Counted from the stretch's first letter, positions 1 through 6,107 are shown. The stretch: 13,235 bases of DNA from Pseudomonadota bacterium (GCA_023430145.1 JAEZCD010000168.1:1-13235), one strand, 5' to 3'. Notes: generated by a model from the letters alone, not told the origin. A program made the numbers and translations.

Positions 1-16
1 GCGGCGGGGGCGGCCG

Positions 17-40
17 CCCCCCCCCCCCCCCCCCCCCCCC
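17..40. repeat. 24-base poly-C tract next to a NotI-containing palindrome
   Basis: Bases 17-40 are an uninterrupted run of 24 C. It is preceded by a perfect 16-base palindrome at 6-21 (five G, then CGGCCG, then five C) that contains the NotI recognition sequence GCGGCCGC at 10-17. A homopolymer this long is unusual in a GC-rich bacterial chromosome. It may be a real slippage-prone tract, or a sequencing or assembly artefact at a contig edge. It lies downstream of the MetH-module gene (minus strand), just beyond a palindromic repeat. No coding role is visible. Confidence 0.8.
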
Positions 41-142
41 GCGCCGGGTGGGGTGAATCCCTCCCGGCGCGGAGCAGTCACCCCACCCGTCTCGCTCTTC
101 GCCTGCGGCTCAGAGCGATCCACCCTCCCCATCGAGGGGAGG
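41..142. repeat. Intergenic palindromic repeat (partial copy)
   Basis: Several inverted repeats are visible. Bases 45-56 pair perfectly with 78-89 (12 bp). Bases 41-48 pair with 63-70 (8 bp) as a competing fold. Bases 124-130 pair with 136-142 (7 bp, loop ATCGA). Read on the minus strand, 78-130 has the same layout as each half of the element at 5965-6098: GGGGAGGGTG, then a stem-loop, then CGGGTGGGG. I therefore treat it as a diverged member of the same repeat family. Because it lies just after the metH-module stop (minus strand), its hairpins could also act in transcription ending or mRNA 3' protection. The left end runs into the poly-C tract. Confidence 0.65.
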
Positions 143-208
143 CAAAGAGGTGCCTCACGCTTGCTTTGCCATGAGCCGAGACTTTCGTGAACCGATAGCC
201 CTGTTGCA

Positions 209-1267
209 CTACGACGCCAGCGCGAACGGCTCCAACCCCGACAGCCGCAGCTTCGCCGGCTGCTCCGGGATGCCCCGGGGGGCCTTGCCGTGCACGGCCG
301 CGGCCACCGCGGCGATGTGGGCCGGCGTCGTGCCGCAGCAGCCGCCGACGACGTTGACGAGGCCGGCCTCGGCGAACTCGCCGAGCATTGTCGCCATCGC
401 CTCGGAGCTCTCGTCGTAGAGGCCGAACTCGTTCGGCAGGCCGGCATTCGGATAGGCGCAGACGAGGGTGTCGGCGACGCCCGAAATCTCGTCGATGTGG
501 GCGCGCATCTCTTTCGCCCCCAGCGCGCAGTTGAGGCCGATGGTCAGCGGCCGGGCGTGGCGGACCGAGTGCCAGAATGCGGTCGGCGTCTGGCCCGAGA
601 GGGTGCGCCCCGAAAGGTCGGTGATGGTGCCGGAGATCATCACCGGCACGCGGATGCCGCGCTCGGCGAAAATCTCCTCGACGGCGAAGATCGCGGCCTT
701 GGCGTTCAGCGTGTCGAAGATGGTCTCGATCAGGATCAGGTCGGCGCCGCCGTCCAGAAGGCCGCGCGCCGCCTCGCCATAGGCCCCCGCCAGCTCGTCG
801 AAGGTGACGGCGCGAAAGCCCGGATTGTTGACGTCGGGCGAGATGGAGGCGGTGCGGTTGGTCGGGCCGATGGCACCGGCGACGAAGCGCGGCCGCCCGT
901 CCTCGCGCTCCGCGATCACCGCGGCCTCGCGCGCGAGCCGCGCGCCCTCCCGGTTCAGCTCGTAAGCCAGCGCCTCCATGCCGTAGTCGGCCTGGGCGAT
1001 CGAGGTCGAGGAAAAGGTGTTGGTCTCGACGATGTCGGCGCCGGCGCGGAAATAGGCGAGGTGGATGTCGCGGATAGCGTCCGGCTGGGTGAGGATCAGA
1101 AGATCGTTGTTGCCCTTCAGATCCCGCGCCCAGTCGGCGAAGCGGGACCCGCGGAACTCCGCCTCGCCGAAGCCGAGCCCCTGGATGACGGTGCCCATGG
1201 CGCCATCGAGCACGAGAATGCGCTCGGCGGCGATGGTGCGGATGGCTTTTTCGGTGTCGGAGATCAT
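209..1267 (-). CDS. metH: MetH homocysteine-binding module (split methionine synthase, N-terminal part)
   Basis: This 352-residue protein matches the homocysteine S-methyltransferase (Hcy) domain at the start of cobalamin-dependent MetH. Visible are LDGAMGT (20-26), ETNTFSS (81-87), GLNCALG around Cys247 and GGCCGTTP with Cys310-Cys311. These three cysteines are the Zn ligands of the family and carry the same numbers as in E. coli MetH. The protein stops just after the LSGLEP motif that normally leads into the folate domain, so the folate, B12 and reactivation modules (roughly 900 residues) are missing. Bases 1-208 downstream hold repeats, not a shifted continuation. Split MetH is known in some alphaproteobacteria, so a natural split is likelier than a recent break. 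It is the last gene of the sahR-metF-orf77 operon, 55 bases after orf77. No good ribosome binding site precedes the ATG. Confidence 0.9.
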   Translation of the reverse strand: MISDTEKAIRTIAAERILVLDGAMGTVIQGLGFGEAEFRGSRFADWARDLKGNNDLLILTQPDAIRDIHLAYFRAGADIVETNTFSSTSIAQADYGMEALAYELNREGARLAREAAVIAEREDGRPRFVAGAIGPTNRTASISPDVNNPGFRAVTFDELAGAYGEAARGLLDGGADLILIETIFDTLNAKAAIFAVEEIFAERGIRVPVMISGTITDLSGRTLSGQTPTAFWHSVRHARPLTIGLNCALGAKEMRAHIDEISGVADTLVCAYPNAGLPNEFGLYDESSEAMATMLGEFAEAGLVNVVGGCCGTTPAHIAAVAAAVHGKAPRGIPEQPAKLRLSGLEPFALAS

Positions 1268-1284
1268 TGGATTGGTACCACGCT

Positions 1285-1309
1285 CGCGGCGTCCGGAAGC
1301 GACGCCGCG
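1285..1309 (-). promoter_or_regulatory. 9-bp hairpin between orf77 and metH
   Basis: CGCGGCGTC (1285-1293) and GACGCCGCG (1301-1309) form a perfect 9-bp inverted repeat with a 7-base loop. It fills much of the 55-base gap before metH, ending about 17 bases upstream of the metH ATG on the minus strand. There is no T-run, so a classical terminator is unlikely. It could stabilise the upstream mRNA, act as an attenuator, or limit ribosome access to metH, which lacks a clear Shine-Dalgarno sequence. The role is inferred from position only. Confidence 0.5.
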
Positions 1310-1322
1310 GCTGTTCTAAGTG

Positions 1323-1556
1323 TCAGCTCCTGCCATGTTCCAGCACGGCGAGGCGTCGCTCGATCTCTTGGAGCCGCTCTTCAACCTCCGCGACTGTGTA
1401 GCGACCAAGCACCGACTCGCCGAGTGCCATCTGGCGGACGCTCTCCAACCGCTTCGTATTCTCACGCACCTCGGCGCGGAGGCTCTCGAACTGACCGGTC
1501 ATCTCGGCGCGCATCTCGCGAAGCAGACGGTGAGTCAGGTTCTCTGGTTCAGCCAT
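1323..1556 (-). CDS. Small coiled-coil protein of unknown function in the met operon
   Basis: This 77-residue protein is charged and almost wholly helical, with regularly spaced Leu/Ile/Val. Two likely coiled-coil segments (about residues 8-40 and 54-74) are separated by a short GESVLGRYT linker. There is no signal peptide, membrane segment or cysteine. Its start, MAEPENLTHRLLREMR, resembles small coiled-coil hypothetical proteins that I recall as common in alphaproteobacterial genomes, but I know no function. The gene begins 9 bases after the metF stop. A GAGGGAA ribosome binding site overlaps that stop codon, so it is probably translated together with metF. Its place between metF and metH suggests either a role tied to one-carbon enzymes or simple insertion into the operon. 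The sequence does not decide between these. Confidence 0.7.
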   Translation of the reverse strand: MAEPENLTHRLLREMRAEMTGQFESLRAEVRENTKRLESVRQMALGESVLGRYTVAEVEERLQEIERRLAVLEHGRS

Positions 1557-1565
1557 GACATTCCC

Positions 1566-2465
1566 TCACGCAGCCGCCGCCCGCGCGTCGGGCCTGAGGC
1601 CCAGCATGTGGCAGATGGCGTAGACCAGCTCCGCCCGGTTCATCGTGTAGAAATGGAAGTCGGTGACGCCGCGATCAACCAGATCCATCACCTGCTCGGC
1701 GGCGACGGCGGCGGCGACGAGCTGGCGCGTCGCGGCGTCGTTCTCGAGCCCGTCGAAACGCTCGGCGAGCCAGCCGGGCACGCTCGCCCCGGCCTTTTTC
1801 GCGAAGTTCGCGACCTGCTTGAAGCTGTGCACCGGCACGATGCCGGGCGTCACCGGGATGTCGATGCCGCGCGCGCGGACGCGGTCGAGGTAGTGGAGAT
1901 AGAGGTCGTTGTCGAAGAAGAACTGGGTGATCGCCCGGTCGGCGCCCGCATCCACCTTCGCCTGCAGCATGTCGAGATCGGCCTCGGCCGACGGGCTTTC
2001 CGGGTGCTTCTCCGGATAGGCGGCGACGGACAGCTCGATGCCCGGCGCACGGCTCCGGATGCCGGCGACGAGGTCGGCGGCGTTGCGGTAGCCCTCCGGG
2101 TGGGGCTCGTACCTCGTGCCGATGCCGCCGGCCGGATCGCCGCGCAGCGCGACGATGTGGCGGACGCCGATGCCCGCATAGGCGTCGACCACCTGGTCCA
2201 CCTCGTCCCGGGTGGCGGCGACGCAGGTGAGGTGGGCGGCCGGCTTCAGCGCCGTCTCGCCGAGCACGCGGGCGAGAGTGGCGTGCGTGCGCTCGCGCGT
2301 CGATCCGCCGGCGCCGTAGGTGACGGAGACGAAGCTCGGCTTCAGCGGCGCGAGGCGGGCGATGGACTCCCAGAGCGCCGTCTCCATCTCGGGCGTCTTC
2401 GGCGGGAAGAACTCGAAGGAGACCGAAATCTCGCGCGGCGAGCGGCTCGGGCGGGCATCGTCCAT
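1566..2465 (-). CDS. metF: 5,10-methylenetetrahydrofolate reductase MetF
   Basis: MetF reduces 5,10-methylene-THF to 5-methyl-THF with FAD and NADH, supplying the methyl group for methionine synthase in the cytoplasm. The 299 residues match the usual bacterial length and cover the whole TIM-barrel. Family landmarks include SFEFFPPKT with the catalytic-type Glu18, SVTYGAGGSTRERT (47-60), LRGDP with Asp110 near the flavin, and AITQFFFDND with Gln181 in the folate site. The ATG overlaps the TGA of the upstream regulator as TGATG, so translation is probably coupled. The context of regulator, reductase and homocysteine methyltransferase is a coherent methionine-cycle unit. No damage or unusual residues are seen. 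Confidence 0.97.
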   Translation of the reverse strand: MDDARPSRSPREISVSFEFFPPKTPEMETALWESIARLAPLKPSFVSVTYGAGGSTRERTHATLARVLGETALKPAAHLTCVAATRDEVDQVVDAYAGIGVRHIVALRGDPAGGIGTRYEPHPEGYRNAADLVAGIRSRAPGIELSVAAYPEKHPESPSAEADLDMLQAKVDAGADRAITQFFFDNDLYLHYLDRVRARGIDIPVTPGIVPVHSFKQVANFAKKAGASVPGWLAERFDGLENDAATRQLVAAAVAAEQVMDLVDRGVTDFHFYTMNRAELVYAICHMLGLRPDARAAAA

Positions 2466-3460
2466 CAGGCGGCCTCGGTATGCGCGGGGCGGATCGCGGC
2501 GCGGCGGTCGCGGCCGACCCAGAGGGAGACGGTGAGCCCGTCCGGGCGCTCGGAGGGCAGCTCACGGTGCGCCTCGCAGGCGAGGCCGGCGGCCTCGAGC
2601 CAGCCGCGGATCGTCTCGTCGGAAAAGCCGAGCCGGCGGTGCGCGTGCTCGGTGCGCAGCGCCTCGTGCTCGTGCGGAGCGAGGTCGACGACGATCATCC
2701 GGCCGCCGGGCGCCAGCAATCGCGCCGCTTCCTTGATGGCGCGGCCGCCGTCGTCGAGGAAGTGCAGCACCTGGTGCAGGACGACGAGGTCCGCACATCC
2801 CCCGGGCAACGGCAGCGCGTAGACGTCGCCCTGGCGCACCTGCGCCTGGCGGATGCCGGCGCGCTCGAGATTGGTGCGCGCCACGGTCAGCATCTCGCGG
2901 CTCGCATCGATGCCGACGGCGCGCTCGGCGAGGGGCGCGAGCAGCTCCAGCATGCGGCCGGTGCCGGTGCCGAGATCGACGAGCGTGCCGACCGGCCGAT
3001 CGCCCACCGCCTCGCGGATCGCCGTCTCGACGGCTGCCTCGGCGCCGTGCAGCACGCGCAACGCGTCCCAGTCGCCGGCATGCTTGCGGAAATAGGCGGC
3101 GGCCGCCTCCGAGCGCGCGCGGCGCACCGCCGCGAAGCGCTCGCGGTCGGTCGCCCGCTGCGGGTCGCCTGGATCGAGCAGGCAGGTGATGGTGCGGGCG
3201 ATGCCGGCGGTCGGCTCGATCTCGGACAGGCGAAAGAAGGCCCAGGAGCCTTCGGGATGGCGGTCGACGAGGCCAGATTCCACGAGCAGCTTGAGGTGCC
3301 GCGACACGCGCGGCTGGCTCTGGCCGAGAATCTCGGTGAGCTCGGTGACGGTCAGCTCGCCCTCGGCGAGGAGCGCCAGCACGCGCAGCCGCGTCGCCTC
3401 GCCGGCGGCGCGGAGCGCGTCCAGCAGAACCGGCAGAGAGGCGGGTTGCGGATCGGACAT
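2465..3460 (-). CDS. sahR: ArsR-type regulator fused to a SAM-methyltransferase-like domain (SahR-like)
   Basis: The N-terminal part (about residues 10-80) is an ArsR-type winged helix with recognition region GQSQPRVSRHLKLL (46-59). The C-terminal part (about 155-265) is a class I methyltransferase fold with LVDLGTGTGRM (160-170), GIDASREML (183-191) and RLLAPGGRMIVVDL (247-260). This layout matches SahR, described in proteobacteria as a repressor of methionine-cycle genes that senses S-adenosyl-homocysteine. The methyltransferase-like part would then be the ligand sensor. Being first in an operon with metF and a metH module supports this. I chose the ATG at 3460 (331 residues). A TTG at 3496 would add 12 residues but coincides with the predicted -35 element. 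A true methyltransferase with its own DNA-binding domain cannot be excluded. Confidence 0.85.
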   Translation of the reverse strand: MSDPQPASLPVLLDALRAAGEATRLRVLALLAEGELTVTELTEILGQSQPRVSRHLKLLVESGLVDRHPEGSWAFFRLSEIEPTAGIARTITCLLDPGDPQRATDRERFAAVRRARSEAAAAYFRKHAGDWDALRVLHGAEAAVETAIREAVGDRPVGTLVDLGTGTGRMLELLAPLAERAVGIDASREMLTVARTNLERAGIRQAQVRQGDVYALPLPGGCADLVVLHQVLHFLDDGGRAIKEAARLLAPGGRMIVVDLAPHEHEALRTEHAHRRLGFSDETIRGWLEAAGLACEAHRELPSERPDGLTVSLWVGRDRRAAIRPAHTEAA

Positions 3461-3475
3461 AAGGATATGTTTATG
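3457..3475. promoter_or_regulatory. Candidate SahR operator over the sahR start
   Basis: ACATA-AGGA-TATGT (3457-3470) is a 5-4-5 inverted repeat, nested with a second one, CATAA-N8-TTATG (3458-3475). The site covers the sahR start codon and the predicted -10 element, where a repressor would block transcription. AT-rich inverted repeats are typical ArsR-family operators. Autoregulation is inferred. I cannot confirm the exact SahR consensus for this group. Confidence 0.55.
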
Positions 3476-3496
3476 CGTTTCGGAGAAGGGTTTCAA
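3468..3496 (-). promoter_or_regulatory. Predicted sigma70-type promoter of the sahR-metF-orf77-metH operon
   Basis: On the minus strand, TTGAAA (3496-3491) and TAAACA (3473-3468) are 17 bases apart. Transcription would start near 3461, about at the ATG at 3460, giving a leaderless or nearly leaderless mRNA. This agrees with the absence of a Shine-Dalgarno sequence before that ATG. Confidence 0.45.
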
Positions 3497-3564
3497 GCCA
3501 TTCCAGGGACCCGCCGGTCTATTCCGTCACGCATCCGGTCGGGACGGCGGAATGCACCGAAGAC

Positions 3565-3583
3565 ATATCCGGCGTGCGGATAT
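3565..3583. promoter_or_regulatory. Second inverted repeat in the sahR-glsB intergenic region
   Basis: ATATCCG-GCGTG-CGGATAT is a perfect 7-bp inverted repeat with a 5-base spacer. Its left arm with two flanking bases (ACATATCC, 3563-3570) is identical, on the opposite strand, to the 8-mer at 3463-3470 in the start-site repeat, exactly 100 bases away. It could be a second SahR-like site, or an operator for the divergent glsB gene. Confidence 0.45.
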
Positions 3584-3671
3584 TGCCGCATCCTTGACCT
3601 GCCCGAAGGAGTCCTCCACGTGTCATCCTGGCGGCGCGGCGGCGTGCCGGGTCTCTCTGGGAGGATGAGGC

Positions 3672-3971
3672 GTGGAACCACAAGGCTTCATGAGCATGCC
3701 GGGCGTCGGCTTCTTCGGCTTCATCATCATCGGCCTCATCGCCGGCTACATCGCCGAGAAGGTCTTGGGTCGGAACCACGGCCTCCTGACCAATCTCATC
3801 GTCGGCGTGATCGGCTCCTTCGTCGGCGGCTTCCTCGCCAACGCCTTCAACTTCGACGCCGTCGGCTGGTGGGACAATCTCATCACCGCCACCATCGGCG
3901 CCATCGTCTTCCTTTTCATCTGGGGCCTGATCCGCGGCGGCTCCTCCGGGCAGCGGCAGCAGCGCTACTAG
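3672..3971 (+). CDS. GlsB/YeaQ/YmgE family stress-associated membrane protein
   Basis: This 99-residue, very hydrophobic protein has three predicted inner-membrane helices (about 11-27, 38-58, 68-88) and a short polar tail. The glycine-rich IIIGLIAGYIAEKVLGR segment (18-34) is characteristic of the transglycosylase-associated/GlsB/YeaQ family. These proteins are often induced by general or acid stress, but their biochemical role is unknown. The GTG at 3672 is chosen because a GAGG motif lies a few bases upstream; ATG codons at residues 7 and 9 are alternatives. The gene is divergent from sahR and ends 16 bases before lipA, so the two may be co-transcribed. A TTGACC at 3594-3599 might be a -35 element, but I see no convincing -10 partner. 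Confidence 0.85.
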   Translation: MEPQGFMSMPGVGFFGFIIIGLIAGYIAEKVLGRNHGLLTNLIVGVIGSFVGGFLANAFNFDAVGWWDNLITATIGAIVFLFIWGLIRGGSSGQRQQRY

Positions 3972-3987
3972 GGACACGAAGCCGCCG

Positions 3988-4962
3988 ATGGTCGTCCTCG
4001 TCGACAATCTCGCCAGCCGCCCGCGCCACCCCGAGAAGGCGCGGCGGCCGGATGCCGAGGTTCTCCGCAAGCCGGACTGGATCCGCGTCCGCGCGCCCGG
4101 CTCGCCGGTCTTCCGCGAGACGACGGCGATCGTGCGCGAGCACAAGCTCGTCACCGTCTGCGAGGAGGCGGGCTGCCCGAACATCGGCGAATGCTGGTCG
4201 CAGAAGCATGCGACCTTCATGATCCTCGGGGACACCTGCACGCGTGCCTGCGCCTTCTGCAATGTCCGCACCGGGCTGCCGGGGCCGATCGATGCGGCCG
4301 AGCCGGCCCGGGTCGCCGACGCCGTGGCCAAGCTCGGCCTCAAGCATGTCGTGATCACCTCGGTCGACCGCGACGATGTCGACGATGGCGGCGCGGCGCA
4401 CTTCGCGGCCGTGATCGGCGCCATCCGCCAGGCGAGCCCCGGCACGACGATCGAGGTGCTGACGCCCGATTTTCTGCGCAAGGACGGCGCGCTCGAGGTG
4501 GTCGTCGAGGCGCAGCCGGACGTCTTCAACCACAATCTCGAGACGGTGCCCTCGCTTTATCTCACCGTGCGTCCGGGCGCCCGCTACTTCCACTCGGTGC
4601 GGCTCCTGCAGCGCGTGAAGGAGCTGGATCCGGCGATGTTCACCAAGTCCGGCATCATGGTCGGGCTCGGCGAGGAGCGGAACGAGATTTTGCAGCTGAT
4701 GGACGATCTGCGCTCGGCCGACGTCGACTTCCTTACCGTCGGCCAGTATCTGGCGCCCTCGCGAAAACACCATCCGGTGGTGCGCTTCGTGCCGCCGGAC
4801 GAGTTCTCGGGTTACGAGACGGTGGCCTACGCGAAGGGCTTCCTGATGGTCTCGGCGAGCCCGCTGACCCGCTCCTCGCACCATGCCGGCGACGATTTTG
4901 CCCGGCTGCGGGCGGCGCGTGCGAAAAAGCTCGGGGCCGCGGCCTCCGTCGCGTCCGTCTGA
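3988..4962 (+). CDS. lipA: Lipoyl synthase LipA
   Basis: LipA is a radical-SAM enzyme that inserts two sulfur atoms into octanoyl groups on lipoyl domains of 2-oxoacid dehydrogenases and the glycine cleavage H protein. The 324 residues are full length. The auxiliary cluster ligands are Cys58, Cys63 and Cys69 (CEEAGCPNIGEC). The radical-SAM cluster ligands are Cys84, Cys88 and Cys91 (CTRACAFC). The C-terminal RSSHHA (295-300) carries the conserved serine that caps the auxiliary cluster. The N-terminal RPRHPEKARRPD is typical of alphaproteobacterial LipA and supports the ATG chosen, although the ribosome binding site is weak. It follows glsB by 16 bases and precedes the COQ10-like gene by 8 bases, so the three probably form one transcript. 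Confidence 0.97.
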   Translation: MVVLVDNLASRPRHPEKARRPDAEVLRKPDWIRVRAPGSPVFRETTAIVREHKLVTVCEEAGCPNIGECWSQKHATFMILGDTCTRACAFCNVRTGLPGPIDAAEPARVADAVAKLGLKHVVITSVDRDDVDDGGAAHFAAVIGAIRQASPGTTIEVLTPDFLRKDGALEVVVEAQPDVFNHNLETVPSLYLTVRPGARYFHSVRLLQRVKELDPAMFTKSGIMVGLGEERNEILQLMDDLRSADVDFLTVGQYLAPSRKHHPVVRFVPPDEFSGYETVAYAKGFLMVSASPLTRSSHHAGDDFARLRAARAKKLGAAASVASV

Positions 4963-4970
4963 TCCGCGGG

Positions 4971-5513
4971 ATGCAGAGCTTTCGCACGAGCCGCACGGTC
5001 GCGCATTCGGCCGAGGAGATGTTCGCGCTCGTCGCCGACGTCGAGGCCTATCCGAAGTTCTTGCCGCTCTGCGAGGGCATGAAGGTGCGGCGGCGCGAGG
5101 TGCGCGACGGCAAGCCGGTGTTCGTCGCCGACATGACGATCGCCTACAAGATGCTGCGCGAGACGTTCACCAGCCGCGTGACGCTCGACCATCCGGCATC
5201 GATGATCCGCGTCGACTATCTCGACGGTCCGTTCAAGCACCTCGAGAACCGCTGGACGTTCCGTCCGACGGGGCCGCGCTCCTGCGAGGTGGATTTCTTC
5301 ATCGAGTGGGAGCTGCGCAGCCGCACGCTCAGCATGATCGTCGGCGCGGTGTTCGAGCGCGTGTTCCGCCGCTATGCCGAGGCGTTCGAGGCGCGTGCGG
5401 ATGCGGTCTACGGCAAGAGGGCTCCGGGGGCGCAGGGACGAGGTCAGGCGGTTGCGGGCACGTCCGCCGCTTCCGCGACGAGCTCGAGCGCCTCGAGCAC
5501 CGAGAGCCGCTGA
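4971..5513 (+). CDS. COQ10/RatA-like START-domain protein (coenzyme Q-binding family)
   Basis: This 180-residue protein has a polyketide-cyclase/START fold over residues 1-148, with family features AEEMFALVADVEAYPKFLP (14-32), DYLDGPFKHLENRW (82-95) and FFIEWELRS (109-117). In mitochondria and alphaproteobacteria, members bind ubiquinone or its precursors and help respiration. The enterobacterial relative RatA has been linked to ribosomes. The setting next to lipA fits the usual alphaproteobacterial arrangement and favours the COQ10 role. After residue 150 the protein becomes a low-complexity Ala/Ser/Gly/Thr tail. From residue 158 on this tail is read from DNA that also encodes, on the other strand, the C-terminus of the PncC-like protein. 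The tail is probably not functionally constrained. The ATG lies 8 bases after the lipA stop. Confidence 0.9.
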   Translation: MQSFRTSRTVAHSAEEMFALVADVEAYPKFLPLCEGMKVRRREVRDGKPVFVADMTIAYKMLRETFTSRVTLDHPASMIRVDYLDGPFKHLENRWTFRPTGPRSCEVDFFIEWELRSRTLSMIVGAVFERVFRRYAEAFEARADAVYGKRAPGAQGRGQAVAGTSAASATSSSASSTESR

Positions 5514-5953
5514 ATCTCGAGCCTGCCGACGTCGGCGAAGCGCCGCTCGCGGTGCAGCACCGGGCCGCCCGACCGCGCGGCGGCGAAATGGACCAGCCCG
5601 ACCGGCTTCTCTGCGCTGCCGCCGCCGGGGCCGGCGATGCCGGTGACGGCGACCGTCACCTGCGCCCGCGACCGGGTTAGGGCACCTTCTGCCATCGCCC
5701 GCGCGCATTCTTCGCTCACGGCCCCGTAGCGCGCGAAGATCGCCTCCGGCACGCCGAGCATCTCGTGCTTGGCGGCGTTGGTGTAGGTGACGAAGCCGCG
5801 CTCCAGCACGTCCGAGGCGCCCGCGATGCCGGCGAGCGAAGCCGCGACGAGGCCGCCGGTGCAGGATTCGGCCGTCGCCAGCATCAGCCCGCGCTCGCGC
5901 AGCGCCCGCAGGAGCGCCTCTGCTTCGCGGAGGAGGGCAGGATCGATGGTCAT
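5444..5953 (-). CDS. pncC: PncC/CinA C-terminal-type nicotinamide-nucleotide amidohydrolase
   Basis: This enzyme class deamidates nicotinamide mononucleotide to nicotinate mononucleotide, recycling the NMN made by NAD-dependent DNA ligase. The 169 residues form a stand-alone CinA C-terminal domain without the N-terminal MoaB-like part of long CinA. Landmarks are ATAESCTGG with likely nucleophile Ser30, YTNAAKHEMLGV (57-68) and VTGIAGPGGGSAEKPVG (103-119). The ATG has an AAGGAAGA ribosome binding site that touches the edge of the double palindromic repeat upstream. Its last 23 codons overlap the 3' end of the COQ10-like gene on the opposite strand by 70 bases. The lipA / COQ10 / cinA neighbourhood is common in alphaproteobacteria. 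Confidence 0.93.
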   Translation of the reverse strand: MTIDPALLREAEALLRALRERGLMLATAESCTGGLVAASLAGIAGASDVLERGFVTYTNAAKHEMLGVPEAIFARYGAVSEECARAMAEGALTRSRAQVTVAVTGIAGPGGGSAEKPVGLVHFAAARSGGPVLHRERRFADVGRLEIQRLSVLEALELVAEAADVPATA

Positions 5954-5964
5954 GATGCGATCTT

Positions 5965-6098
5965 CCTTCTCCCAGGGGGAGAAGGTGGCCGCGAAGCGGC
6001 CGGATGAGGGGTTACGGTGCTCGTTCTGAAGCTCCGTAGCCCCTCACCCGTCGCCTTCGGCGACACCCTCTCCCCATGGGGCCCACGAGGGGAGAGGG
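5965..6098. repeat. Double intergenic palindromic repeat (two inverted copies of a ~35-base unit)
   Basis: Five stem-loops lie in a row. They are 5965-5973 with 5977-5985 (9 bp), 5987-5992 with 5996-6001 (6 bp), 6006-6017 with 6034-6045 (12 pairs including one wobble), 6050-6055 with 6059-6064 (6 bp) and 6066-6075 with 6089-6098 (10 bp). The two halves are inverted copies of one unit: GGGAGAAGGTG, then a stem-loop, then CGGATGAGGGG; and GGGAGAGGGTG, then a stem-loop, then CGGGTGAGGGG. The stem bases differ but stay complementary, so structure rather than sequence is conserved. It fills the gap between the DUF1186 gene and pncC. Such repeats are multicopy in Hyphomicrobiales genomes as I remember them. 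Confidence 0.85.
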
Positions 6099-6107
6099 AA
6101 GAAGGTC

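Noticed and set aside
1268..1322. SAH, SAM or cobalamin riboswitch upstream of metH
   Set aside because: Only 55 bases are available, with one simple hairpin. None of the conserved cores of these riboswitches is recognisable.
290..4222. Very long open frames opposite metH, metF and sahR (for example 290-1558, 1320-2822, 2480-4222)
   Set aside because: They are antisense or frame shadows created by high GC. They are rich in Arg/Ala/Gly, show no family motifs, and conflict with well-recognised genes.
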